Origin: Sclerodactyla briareus
Lineage: Eukaryota > Echinodermata > Holothuroidea > Dendrochirotida > Sclerodactylidae
Assembly (NCBI GenBank): GCA_026419785.1
Contig: JAODTK010004665.1
Span: forward strand, 171,775-235,774
DNA length: 64,000 nt
Direction: 5' to 3'
The translations under genes and the position numbers were made by a program. This document shows positions 54,401-62,859 of this stretch, in pieces (positions within the stretch are counted from its first letter, which is position 1; every line of letters begins with the position of its first letter). The notes beneath the pieces were generated by a model, which was not told where the DNA came from, made no database searches, and saw only the letters and a program-made list of their open reading frames with translations.

Positions 54401-57400
54401 GCATGGGGATCCCCAACTCACAACTTTTGAAGTACAATCACTTTGCAACGAAATGTTGATGAAATTAGGGTTTGAACTAATGGATACAGTTTTGCTTCCT
54501 CGACCCTGCACACAGTGACTTTTGGAAACCCTTTCCCTGCAATTTCTTTTTCCTAAGCCACTACATCTGATGGGCTGCTGTTGTACCACTCCAGAGGCTC
54601 CAAATGAAGAGGAATATCCGTTTTAAGTTCTCATGTGGATTTGGCTGAGGTAAGATTGATTCTTTTGCATGTGGGAAGTAAGACTTTCCTCTTCCCCCGT
54701 TAACCTGAAGACTGATCTGATTGCTTTGATTGTCCTCCCAAGTGACTCACTGTGGGTTTGAATCATGGAGTCATTATATCAACGGGAAAAGCAATGGACT
54801 GCGCTGTCTTGCCCAGATGAAAAGTGAATAGTCCGCATGTACTACATATAATTGTGCTCCTAGCGCAAGGTAGTAACTGACAATACTTCCATCCACAAGC
54901 TATCATTAGAATATGCAATAACATACTGGGATTTCGGAAGTAACATTTTCCCTCTCCCACGCAAAAACATATTGAGCACATGACACAATGTTTGTGTGTA
55001 TGATGCGAGGCAGTGCATAAGTCGAGTAGTATATGCGTGTTGTAGGAAACATACATATTACACATCGGAACCTGTTTAACAGTAGAAATTGGGACGCTGT
55101 ATGGGGCCTAATTATTGTCTTAACTCTTATCACGCGGGAGGCGGCTGCGCCACGCGCAATCGCGTCAGCAACGGGAGGGCGACTCAGCCGCCGGTGCAAA
55201 ACAGGCAATTCTAGGGATCCCCGCCTCATCTAGCTTCCAGCGAATCGGGGGCGTAGACCTCTTCTATAAATACGTAATCTGCACTCTGCACAAACAAAGA
55301 GCTGCTCCCATTGAAATTTTTCGAGAATATCGTGTGTGAAAACTTCAGAAGAAAGTCGGATTCGCATCTGCGGAAGAGGAGTTGATTGTAGGGCGCGATT
55401 AGAAAGCTGATGCCGATTCGGACACGAAAATGAAGACTTTGGGCAGGACAAGTGCAGAAGAAAGTGGTAATTCTAGTGGTAGCGATGAAGAGGCTAAGTT
55501 AGGCCTTCATCCGTTAGAGGGGCAGGTGGAAATGCGGATTAGGATGAAGGGACGGGAGTACGATTGTGGTTTGGCCCAATTTCATGGAACCGCATGGACC
55601 AAGAATACCTGATGTTGATTCGTCACTGCTGAAAGTTCAGTATTTAGTGGGGGAGGGGGTATAGAGGTAAAAGGGGTGGGAAGATAGCTGTGGTAACCAT
55701 ATGCTGTTGTGTGCCAACATCATCTATGGATTACCAAGCAAATTATAAAAAAAATGGTGAAACAATGATTACAACAATATGAGCACATCATCTCATATGA
55801 ACGAGGAGGTTCAATTTTATTTCAGTCTCATTAGCATATCATTTACATATAAAACAAGGAGGTTTTACGTTTCATGGATAGAATGCCATGGTAATTGATG
55901 CAATTTGTTATTCAACAACTTACATGAAGGTAATTTACAAAAGTTTTATCAGCACACGGGTGGATGTAGTGCATTTTTCCGAAATTATACGAATTTGCAT
56001 ATATTGGCAGAATTACAGATTTCATTACAAAAATTTCCGAAATAAATTTGTAATCCATAGAGCTATCCTTCTGAAATCTTTGCTGTTCAAAGTATGTTCA
56101 GCAATACTTGCAAATACTGTACAAGAAGAAAGACATTCAAACGGATATTGGTTTTTCCTGAAAATAGCCAGTTGCACACTGTTTTCCCATATATGTCGTT
56201 CAGCATGATAAGAGATAATAGTTGATTAACTGGACTTATTTAGTGCTTTTTCATTTGAGAATTAAAGAAACATATATATAATAACAGCCGAAAATGTGCT
56301 GAGAGGAGGATAGAATTACCTAACAAGTGTTTGCAGCTGTCCTCTTGAAGCTACAACAGATGCACACTTCGATCGAGAAAGTTCAGCATCAAAGTTGTGG
56401 GCTGTCGCCTGAAGCTTGTTTTCTTTCACGTGGGTGGGGCGGGCCACTCGCCTGGTACCTGTTTCCATGCACGCAGGCATGGTGGTGGCAGGTGCCGCAT
56501 TTTTAAACACAATCATGCACCTCTTCCCATTTTTAGTATGTATATGCACTTTACAAACGGTGTTGAATATATTTTTAATAGTTATATTATTTTATTATAA
56601 GCACCGCTGCATACTAGTTTTAAAAACCTAAACCTGGTGTTTTCATTTCGAGAACCTTTTTCCGAATGGTCAAGATAAGAGGCGCTTAAAAAATCTATTA
56701 AAACTTCACATTATTGACAGGTTTTGGAGATCTGATTACATAGACTTGACCCAATCAAGGGTTCAAACCTCAAAATGTGTTCACTAGGTTTGTCCTGGCC
56801 TCCAAAGAGGAAAAATTTGAGAGAAAATTTGTTAAGATATCATTACGAGTGTTGAAACAGTTATGAGTGTTGTTTGGAAATTGGAACATGACTTGATAAT
56901 AAGATTGTTCTCTACCGCGTGCATCAAAACACAGCTTATAAACATCACCTTGGTATCACACTTAGACTTCATCAGGTGAGATTATAGGTCTACTTCGCTC
57001 CTCAACCTCTCATACTTACACAATGCCCCCCTCTATTTAGCCTATTAGTCCCATTCTGGGACTGCAACTGGACCTAGCCTCTGCACGATATAGAGGCCCA
57101 GTGAATGTTGTCTATCTGTGCTATTAGCGGTCTGAGCTGATCCAGATTCCAGACAATGACTCATCATGTGATATGGGACTACTTGGGCTAAGAATGAGTC
57201 TCTATCATAGACTGGAGGCCTAATCATGCATGCTCTGATCATGATCAAACTTGATGCATTTGCTTCACTTGATGGGTACATACTATTGTTGAGGGGAGGG
57301 CTATTGAATTCTATAATAGTTGAGACACCCAGATGGTGGTGTTCAAGGAATTACTGAGCTGTTTTAGGCTGAATAGTGAAGTCCAGAGTCATAATTTCAT

Positions 57401-60400
57401 GAATACAGAACACCTCTTGAACACTTTTCTCAAAATTAAAATAATCTTTAACAGCTGCATTTGTAGTGAAGCAGCATTACACATCAAAGAATGAAGTGCT
57501 TCGTTAAATGGAAACTGCAACTATGAAGAGTCAGAACTGGAAAATGCTTTTCTGCATCAGCTTGGTTTCATAATCAGCAAAACAGGTCTTTTTATCAATC
57601 ATTGTAATCCTGAAACACGCCCAAAGACAAATATTGCTTTTTTCAGATAACAAGTTGTAATATACCAAGGTTATTCACTTCTTGCAAATAATGCTCGATA
57701 TTCGTTTATATATCCCAACAGGATGATGGCTTGATGATCAAGTGTGAGTTCTGTGTATTTGGCAGCAGCAGTCTGTTACAAGATCATGTCGGAGGAACAG
57801 GCTCCAAGCAAACATGTTTGCTATAACTGCAGGGAGGTAAGTGGGTGCAGTAGGTAGGGAGGGGCCTTTATCAAGGCCTTGCAGTTTGTTGCAAGAGTTG
57901 AATTTTTGTAAAATATAACCAAGCAGTACAGCAGTTTAAGGAGTTTCTGTCAGAGGTTTGTTGTATTCTGTAGGAACCTTAACTTTCTACTGGAGTAAGG
58001 GGTGGAATGGAGTTCTTTCCAGTGTGTAATTACCTAATGACCACTGTTACAATATCAGGTTTGCTCAGCAAAATACAACCTGCAGTGTTCTCCACTGGTC
58101 AACTTCTGTGGATCAATTGTGAATGCCAGCTTGGTGCGGCATTAAAATTGAGGTCATGTCACTGTTAGACAATATGCCCAATGTGAATTAGGAATGTGAA
58201 TATAGCTTTTTTTGACAACTGCGAGCCTTACTAATCACTGTCTACACTGAAGTCATCACATAATGGGTCATGAGAAAGCAATAATTCATACTTTTTCACT
58301 ATTTTTGTCATTTTTTTGTCCGGGTGATCTTTTGGTAAGCGGCACACTCTTTGTTCATGTGGTAAAGCCATTTTTCAAAACTGCTATGAGAACACAGAAC
58401 ATTTGACTACTCATGTGGAACTCCCCCTGTGTCTTAGGAACTTTTGTCTCCGAATCTCATTAGTCCCTGCAAAGGAAATGGGAGAACTTGAAAAATGTTG
58501 CCAGAGTGATAACTTGCAGGGAATAGGGCACAGTGCTTTTGGTATTTTATGATAAATTGTGCATATCTTCACAACTACAACAAAATTATGTCAGAGTTTG
58601 CTGGCAGAACGTGCTACAATACAATCATAGATCTACTTAAGATACTGCAGAGGCTCACAACACGATTGTATGCACCACTCCTCTCCGGCAGTCCTCCCAT
58701 GGGGACTTCTATGCTCCCTCTTCAACAGAGACTACTATGCTCCTCCTACCACGGGGACTACTATGCTCCCTCTTTCCCCCGCCCACAGGGACATTGTGCT
58801 TCCCCTCCCGCAGGACCTATGCTCACCCTCCACTCCGGCATGGACTACTATGTTCCACCTCCCCTGGGAGGGGAGGTGAAGCAAAGAAGTTCTTGTGGTG
58901 GGAAGAGGGGGCATATAGTCTCCGTAGGAGGGGAGGGGGATCATAGAAGTCCCTGTGGGTGGGAAGTGGGAGCATATCAGTCCCTGTAGAGATCGATCGG
59001 ATGCATCAATGCAAGTGATGGTTGTCAGCCAACAAGAGGCAAGTTGTATACCATTCCAATATTAATTGACAATACTCCCCTTGAACTAGTGAAAGAGCAT
59101 CCCTATCTTGGAGTGACCATCACTTCAAAGCTCTGATGGTCAACTCATATAAACAATGAAGTGGTAGAGCTTGCAAGATCCTCAATTGATCCGTAGACTC
59201 TGTATGACTGTGATACTAAACGAAAGACATTGCTTATGAGTCTCTGGTTCGTTTCTGTTTAGAATATAGCTCCTCGGTTTGGGGTCCATACAAAGCTTGT
59301 AAAATTAGGGGCTGGAAATGGTTTAGCACAAGCTGCCAGATTTGTTTGCAAGGATCACCGCCAGTCAACGAATGTCGCAAGGCTCCTGCAACATCTTGCC
59401 TGACCTACTTTACAGGAGAAGGTGCATGCAAGACTCAAGCTGTTTCATATTATATCAACGACATATTGGCTTAACTGGTTTCTGATTTCGTGGAGTTACA
59501 AACTAACTATAGCAAATGACCATATTGTTATTACCAACGTCTTCGGTTGGTCATTTTGGCCCAGAACCATTCCAGATTGGAATGCATCTAGTCTCACTAT
59601 GCGGAATCCATGGTCTCCGTGGGTGTTTTCTGGTGATGGTGAAAATTCTTTATCATCATCTCCAACTCTTGACTCTTTAATAAGCTTGTGTCTGTTTGTG
59701 CTGTCCCCTATCAGTGATAACCACTAGTTGGTGTTTGCATAGTACCAGACAAGACAGGCGGGGGGGAAGCATAAACGTTTTGGCGGGAGGAGTCCCAGCA
59801 GCTCGGATTGAAGAGGGAAAACAACCAATTTTGGCTATGATCAGACATTGTCGACAAAGCTTTAGAACCCTACAGGAGACTGAAGAAACATGAAGACAAA
59901 ATAGGTAAGGTTACTCACTGGGGTCATGCTGTGACTTGTTTATATATCATGCATAAATTTGGTCTATCTTGCGCTGGGAGTCTAGCCATTGCCATAACAT
60001 GTCGGAAGCTTGATGGTAGCCTGTGTTAGTAGATTTGTAGATGATACCCGATGGATTTCTAAGACTCGTTACCTACCCTACTATCTTTCGTCCAGTGGCA
60101 ATGTGGACAAATCATTTCCATTTCCTGCCTTTCCATATACATCTCTAATTTTCTTACATAACATTACTAGAACTTTCTACTTGGTACATGCTCACAGAAA
60201 GCAACGTCAGACTTCCCAGTGACCGATCCTTACCTGTCTGAGCTAAAACCAGCTGTCGCCACAGCAACCTGTCTCTGGAGACGAGCACTGATAGCAGCTA
60301 CAGAATTCACTAAGATTCAGGTAATTAATTTCTCAATATTAATCTAGTTTTTCATGTGCTGGTCTAGGTGATAGCCTGCTTATTTGGATGGTCCCATGGA

Positions 60401-62852
60401 ACGGGAATAATGCCAATTGCCCCAGGAGCAGTTAGAGAGAGCATGGACCATGCACAGTCCCCGCTGGTCCCATGAGGCAACCCATGTCAAATTGGGGAAC
60501 TGGATACAAAATTGATGTTCTAGCATATGCACTATGACTGACTGATAACAGCTGAAGAAGTATTCCTGGATATTAGGGTATGCAATTTAAATACCAGGTA
60601 TTCAATGTGCATGGGCAAGCAAACATGTGTTGAACTTGGCATTAAGAAAGGTGGTATGGTGCTGTGTCAATTGCAGTCATCGTACCACATTTTAACTTCA
60701 TCACTGCCACCTGGCTACTTGCTACCTGAATATTCAAAATGCACCAAAGAAAATGAAAGAATGAAAATAATAAAAAAATTTGATTACTTTCACATCAAAC
60801 TTGGATCCAGAGTTCAACTCCAGATGAGTCATACTGGAGACTTGGTGTAGGATGTGGATTATTGTGTGTCATTTATGGAAGAAGCAATAAGAAAAGTGCT
60901 TTTGAATCCACAAAGTTAAATGTTTGGGGTGTGCTGGTTGTGCAAAAGAAACATTGCTAGCTAAAACCTATTGAACTTCCATCCGGGCCGTTAGAATGCT
61001 GCCGAGCTCCTAAAATGACATTTATGACAGCATCGCATATTGCAGTTCACCAGACAGGTTTAGAGAAAATTATGGGAGCTGTTAACACCCCTCAGTGAAG
61101 CAACTTCGAACCCCTAAACACAGCAAGAAAGCCTATACTCGAAGAGTGCCCTTGGACGTCCACTGAAGGCGCCATCCAAGGCAGTCAATGCCAAGCAAAA
61201 GATACTTGGGTGTGGTGGATGCAAGTGTCCGCAACCATGAAGATGATGTTAGAGGAAGCAACACTGGTCCACAATCTATGCTGCTAGGGACGTTACTGAA
61301 TGGAAATCGTGATGGAATATGAAGACAAGTGTGCGGTTATTTCCAATGATTACATGAACAAGGTTAATGTCGGGAGACTTGCTTTCAGCCACTACAGCCA
61401 GATCAAGAGAATGGTATCCAGCCTAACGATGGTCGAATGTGCCAGATCACAACTTTCCTCTTGGGGAATCATGGAACATTGCAGTTGAGAGTCCTCAGCA
61501 GTTATTATTATTTCCGACACGACTTTTCGAAAGATTGAAGCTAGATGTGCTTTGCACGACGACCTACGGACAAGGTCAGTCAGCTTTGAACCTGATAGAA
61601 ACACCTCTGGGCACGATTGTCAAAGCTGACCTCTGTTTACTCTACCCAGCATGCCGTTTAACCAGACGCGCCACTGTCACAGACGCCCGGGTTATCCGAG
61701 AAAGACGTCGTCAGAAATAGCACTTGTGTTTGACGTTGCCATAGAGCCAAGCTACTGGCAGAGTACTAGAGTGGCACATCCTCCAATAGCTCAGGTTGTA
61801 TATAAATTTTGACCACGCGTCAGTGGACGCTGGAAAACTATGGGAGTGTCGGTGAGGAAGTAAAGTCAGCAACCAGGAAGGCATTGAAGAGACCAACGAT
61901 CCATTACTAGAGGAGATCAACTTTGTGAGGAGCTACTGTGTTCGAGAACTGGGTGAAGATCACCATCAGAATAGGTATAAGTGGACATGTAGCTACTCCC
62001 AGAAGGGTCCTGTCAGTCATGTCTTTGACTCGGACGTTATGGGATCACAGCGGATGCGCAATATGTGCTGGATCCGCCCTCTTCAAGTCAAGAAGACAAG
62101 TGATGGCCACTACATGACATACATGGAGACTATGAAGGCATTTTCCTGCACTCCAGCAGATGAGGGGGTGGCCTGGGTCAATGTGCGGTGACAGGATGTT
62201 GTTGCGTGTTCACTGGTAAGAAGGATATGTTACAATGCAGCGAGCTTTCCCACTAGGGAGCTTTAGGTTCAGGAATAGCCAGGATTAACTGTTCTATTGT
62301 AAGCTCTATTGTCTTTGCTGATGATGGGCATAATAGACAATCGGAGGTCCCTAATGGCGTGTTTCAATGAGAAGCTTCAGAGCCCTCTGTTGTCGCTGTC
62401 CATAGGTCTCGAATGGTTAGGGCCTAATATGAGTCGAAACGACTCGGCTCCACAGCTGTAATGTCACTCAGAATATCGATTGATTGTAATAGTTAATCGC
62501 TGGCCTGTAGACCTGCAGAAAAAAAAGATTGGATGGCTTCCTCAAAGGCAATTTGACAAATACGTGTAGGCCATTGCAAATTATTTAATTCACGGAAATG
62601 TGCAAAATTCATACAGAACCACCTGCAAATTTGATTTTGTAATGTTGTTTGTGGTCATGAGAGATCCCATGCATGTATGCGCAGTCAGTATCATCCACTG
62701 TGTCAGTGCCAGATGAGAGAAATTCCCGCTGAAGTTAAATCTAAAAGTTAAAAATCATTGCTCTATTTTTAATAGGTGCCAGCCGTTCGCCAACGGATCA
62801 GTGTGGAGGTGACTGTATCCATGAGGGCTCATCAATCGACTGGAGAGTGAGG
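33441..62852 (+). CDS. hormad1: HORMAD-family meiotic chromosome-axis protein with PHD finger and winged-helix-like region (partial, 3' end outside)
   Basis: Spliced gene assembled by eye from 15 exons. Known HORMAD/Hop1 proteins sit on the unsynapsed meiotic chromosome axis, promote double-strand breaks and homologue pairing, and are removed by TRIP13/Pch2. The HORMA domain is recognised from blocks shared with vertebrate HORMAD1: [76 protein letters not shown] and KVGDVST. After an acidic Q/E-rich linker comes a PHD-type finger (KCEFC, CYKIM, CYNC), then a helical block ending in INRLESE, which fits the PHD plus winged-helix chromatin-binding region known from Hop1 relatives. Mammalian HORMAD1 lacks a recognisable PHD finger. 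Exon phases agree throughout if the indels noted in exons 8-15 are allowed. The 5' UTR exon(s), the first half of the PHD finger, the C-terminus and the polyA site were not found. It could equally be named hormad2 or hop1. Confidence 0.88.
34286..34418 (+). CDS. hormad1: HORMAD exon 2: N-terminal HORMA domain
   Basis: Acceptor TTCTTCCAG at 34,285; donor CAG|GTGCTT at 34,419. The 133 nt give 44 codons plus one base: [14 protein letters not shown], then [28 protein letters not shown]. This is the most family-typical part of the gene and has no indels. A second possible donor (AGG|GTAAGG at 34,431) would add four residues, the number by which this protein is shorter than vertebrate HORMAD1 here, but its phase does not fit the next exon. 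Confidence 0.92.
35275..35355 (-). mobile_element. Possible SINE remnant
   Basis: Minus-strand CCGGTTTAAACCTTAGCACC resembles a box B (GGTTTAAACC) but lacks a convincing box A. It lies just upstream of the exon at 35,414. Confidence 0.25.
35414..35514 (+). CDS. hormad1: HORMAD exon 3: HORMA domain core
   Basis: Acceptor TTTTCTCTAACAG, donor TAT|GTAAGC. The 101 nt are 2 + 33 codons, so with the preceding G they read [19 protein letters not shown] and [15 protein letters not shown]. The CPG and IKWM..C.DAL..KY positions are family-conserved. No indels. Confidence 0.93.
37169..37187 (+). CDS. hormad1: HORMAD exon 4: 19-nt microexon
   Basis: The 19 nt CTGAAGCTCTGTAATTTGG sit between a strong acceptor (TTTTCTTCCCTACAG) and a GTGAAG donor. 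They encode LKLCNL plus one base, and the split codon becomes Ala with the next exon. This supplies exactly the seven residues (LKLCNLA, compared with LRMVVLA in vertebrate HORMAD1) otherwise missing between KKY and HVNSDDPD. Its donor lies 93 nt before the poly(T) end of an antisense LINE. Found by phase and homology, so it is well supported despite its size. Confidence 0.8.
37281..40250 (-). mobile_element. Antisense LINE (CR1/jockey-group non-LTR retrotransposon), frame-broken
   Basis: Read on the minus strand it shows endonuclease-like sequence near 39,900-40,080 ([17 protein letters not shown]). The reverse transcriptase block follows: IPKKGDQS and YRPIAI near 38,690-38,740, the [15 protein letters not shown] motif near 38,270-38,310, and the catalytic FADDSTL near 38,200-38,220. 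The C-terminal region runs to 37,473 and 3' sequence to a poly(A) tail (the T run at 37,281-37,306). Many frameshifts split the ORF. The 5' limit is approximate. It sits in the intron between the 19-nt and 26-nt HORMAD microexons, opposite to the gene. Confidence 0.85.
41368..41393 (+). CDS. hormad1: HORMAD exon 5: 26-nt microexon
   Basis: Acceptor TTTCTCTTCCTATCCAG, donor GAT|GTGAGT. The 26 nt (2 + 8 codons) read HVNSDDPD after the split Ala codon, which aligns with VYTNPEDPQ of vertebrate HORMAD1. It ends in phase 0. The intron before it contains the ~3 kb antisense LINE. Confidence 0.85.
41640..42730. repeat. Tandem array of ~290-nt AT-rich repeat
   Basis: The start phrase TTGTAAACATGATAA (variants) recurs near 41,646, 41,740, 41,963, 42,324 and 42,612. 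It is followed by AGCTCATACT, GTGTGTTCCCC and CCCATTGTTTTGG.GTCA...AGGTCA. Some units are truncated. A dispersed relative is at about 30,390-30,480. Confidence 0.65.
42963..43031 (+). CDS. hormad1: HORMAD exon 6: central HORMA strand
   Basis: Acceptor TTGTTTTTGTTTAG, donor CAG|GTTAGT. The 69 nt are 23 codons in phase 0, reading [18 protein letters not shown] then CRYIQ. The SYTFKFSY core corresponds to the ECYQFKFKY strand of vertebrate HORMAD1. This is the last exon with an intact frame. Confidence 0.92.
43410..43561 (+). CDS. hormad1: HORMAD exon 7: C-terminal half of HORMA core (frame broken at the start)
   Basis: Acceptor CATACAG at 43,409, donor GAGG|GTAAAG. From base 2 it reads [50 protein letters not shown]. 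The TKKAT and MTMKL.YYDE positions are strongly HORMAD-like. The previous exon ends in phase 0, so the first bases GAATAAG would give a stop. Two bases seem to be missing from an A run near position 2, after which length and phase agree (154 nt, ending in phase 1). An alternative acceptor at 43,386 would restore phase, but would add an implausible hydrophobic insertion. Confidence 0.86.
43840..44100 (-). mobile_element. tRNA-like SINE head, antisense
   Basis: On the minus strand a box A-like AGTGGTCTGGTGATCATGC (44,085-44,067) is followed by a box B-like GAGTTCAGATCCC (44,049-44,037), tRNA-like spacing. The long open frame on the + strand here is a shadow of this repeat. The left limit is uncertain. 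Confidence 0.5.
44985..46625 (+). repeat. Cluster of the short motif AACGAAACTAACA
   Basis: GTAACGAAACTAACAA or close variants occur near 44,989, 45,163, 45,183, 45,210 and 46,600 in otherwise AT-rich intron sequence. Function unknown. Confidence 0.45.
47309..47415 (+). CDS. hormad1: HORMAD exon 8: HORMA domain end region with three 1-nt losses
   Basis: Acceptor TTTACCTCAG, donor ACT|GTGAGT. The first frame reads [10 protein letters not shown]. The second, after one missing base near CCCAAGG, reads [10 protein letters not shown]. The third, after one missing base near CATTTCC, reads PSIEDEPM. The fourth, after a missing T following ATG, returns to the first frame with IKVGDVST. The pieces in order align end to end with the VTPPDYQPP...EGEPMYLNVGEVST region of vertebrate HORMAD1. 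Two of the three losses are in homopolymers. Splice sites are intact. Confidence 0.82.
48533..48921 (+). mobile_element. tRNA-derived SINE
   Basis: The head is tRNA-like: box A ATTAGCTCAGTCGGTAGAGC at 48,544-48,563 and box B GAGTTCGGAGCCC at 48,586-48,598. A ~250-nt body follows, with the tail GCGCTTTGAGCC...AAAAAGCGCTGTATAAGCAC and an AT-rich end. That tail resembles L2/CR1 LINE 3' ends, so a LINE of that type may mobilise it. It lies in the intron between the exon-8 and 11-nt exons. Confidence 0.8.
49328..49338 (+). CDS. hormad1: HORMAD exon 9: 11-nt microexon
   Basis: CAATTCCACAC lies between TTTTTTTGTCCCAACAG and GTGAGT. It encodes QFH plus two bases of the next codon, continuing KVGDVST as vertebrate HORMAD1 continues VGEVSTPFH. 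The phase (0 in, 2 out) fits both neighbours. It is very short, so support rests on the strong splice signals and position. Confidence 0.68.
49878..50029 (+). CDS. hormad1: HORMAD exon 10: end of HORMA domain and acidic linker (two 1-nt losses)
   Basis: Acceptor AATTTACAAG, donor CTG|GTTGGT. It begins TVK. After a lost G in a GG run it reads VRMKTDKK, and after a lost A in an A run it reads [20 protein letters not shown] then [21 protein letters not shown]. With both bases restored the exon is 154 nt and ends in phase 0. The charged low-complexity linker is what is expected between the HORMA domain and the chromatin-binding region. Confidence 0.78.
50880..51560 (+). mobile_element. 5'-truncated LINE fragment, same family as 37-40 kb
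   Basis: The C-terminal RT region and 3' end are recognisable: [30 protein letters not shown], then [20 protein letters not shown] and [19 protein letters not shown]. These match the corresponding [19 protein letters not shown] and [10 protein letters not shown] stretches of the antisense LINE. It sits on the gene strand in the intron after the acidic-linker exon. The 3' limit is approximate. Confidence 0.75.
52000..55240. other. HORMAD intron sequence, no exon recognised
   Basis: Should contain, or lie near, the missing exon for the first half of the PHD finger. A short exon with a CxC or CPCG motif was sought and not found. A 103-residue minus-strand frame at 52,148-52,459 has no supporting features. 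Confidence 0.35.
53237..53274. repeat. Poly-C tract
   Basis: Almost pure C with single T interruptions; similar C tracts occur at 3,130-3,143 and 14,861-14,874. A run of prolines in the overlapping open frame is an artefact. Confidence 0.9.
55245..55680 (+). other. GC-richer coding-like block with TATA-like box, unidentified
   Basis: TATAAATA at 55,265-55,272 is followed by several open stretches. One frame from an AG at 55,346 reads [17 protein letters not shown], a stop, then [33 protein letters not shown] and [20 protein letters not shown]. Another reads [20 protein letters not shown] from 55,584. It is acidic and serine-rich. It could be a retroelement start, an alternative first exon, or a fragment of another gene. 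It lies in a HORMAD intron. Confidence 0.3.
57722..57836 (+). CDS. hormad1: HORMAD exon: second part of a PHD-type zinc finger (two 1-nt losses)
   Basis: Acceptor TATCCCAACAG, donor GAG|GTAAGT. Frame 1 reads [13 protein letters not shown]. After a lost T (expected TTTTGG) comes WQ, and after a second lost base [15 protein letters not shown] then HVCYNCRE. Allowing two missing bases gives exactly 39 codons. Visible metal ligands are the CxxC of CEFC, the Cys of VCY and the CxxC of CYNC. The His after WQ falls on the broken codon. The upstream exon with the first Cys pair was not found between 50,030 and 57,721. Confidence 0.78.
58690..58985. repeat. Inverted minisatellite
   Basis: Forward units of ~31-33 nt (GGGGACTACTATGCTCCCTC and variants) occur about six times to 58,855. 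They are followed by reverse-complement units (GAGGGGGATCATAGAAGTCCC, GGGAGCATATCAGTCCC) to 58,985. It lies in a HORMAD intron. Confidence 0.75.
59040..59720 (+). mobile_element. LINE fragment (L2/CR1/Rex-like RT C-terminus)
   Basis: Broken frames contain [51 protein letters not shown], then [10 protein letters not shown]. This is the standard order at the C-terminus of L2/CR1-type reverse transcriptases. It is of a different family from the 37-40 kb LINE. It ends about 20-30 bp before the tentative HORMAD linker exon. Confidence 0.8.
59743..59904 (+). CDS. hormad1: HORMAD exon (tentative): basic linker after the PHD finger
   Basis: Bounded by acceptor TTTGCATAG and donor ATAG|GTAAGG. Phase in (0) and out (1) match the PHD exon and the next exon if about one base is missing. 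It starts [21 protein letters not shown] stop in that frame is followed by a different open frame that ends [17 protein letters not shown]. It lies directly after a LINE fragment and contains a run of seven G. No family motif was recognised in it. Confidence 0.45.
60220..60320 (+). CDS. hormad1: HORMAD exon: start of winged-helix-like region
   Basis: Acceptor GACTTCCCAG, donor CAG|GTAATT. The 101 nt are 2 + 33 codons with no indel: [20 protein letters not shown] then [13 protein letters not shown]. The helical pattern (LWRRAL..) and its position after a PHD finger fit the first helices of the Hop1-type winged-helix domain. That assignment is by position and pattern, not by a verified alignment. 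Confidence 0.72.
60970..62191 (+). other. Coding-like block in several frames, unidentified (possible retrocopy or transposon gene)
   Basis: Open pieces follow each other on the + strand: [108 protein letters not shown]-like [40 protein letters not shown] and [20 protein letters not shown], ending VAWVNVR and a stop at 62,191. No internal splice pattern is evident. It sits between two HORMAD exons that appear contiguous in the protein, so it is probably an intronless insertion. Family unknown. Confidence 0.4.
62776..62852 (+). CDS. hormad1: HORMAD exon: winged-helix-like recognition segment (two bases missing)
   Basis: Acceptor CTATTTTTAATAG, donor GAGG|GTATGT. The first frame reads [16 protein letters not shown]. 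After a break at ATGAGGG the second reads GLINRLESE. With two restored bases it is 26 codons plus one base. The V.V..M.GLINRLE..G pattern resembles a winged-helix recognition helix. This is the last exon seen; it ends in phase 1, so the gene continues past 64,000 or into an exon not recognised in the last 1.1 kb. Confidence 0.62.
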
Positions 62853-62859
62853 GTATGTT

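Noticed and set aside
58549-58989. 146-residue + strand frame
   Set aside because: Mostly the inverted minisatellite, which is open in several frames on both strands.
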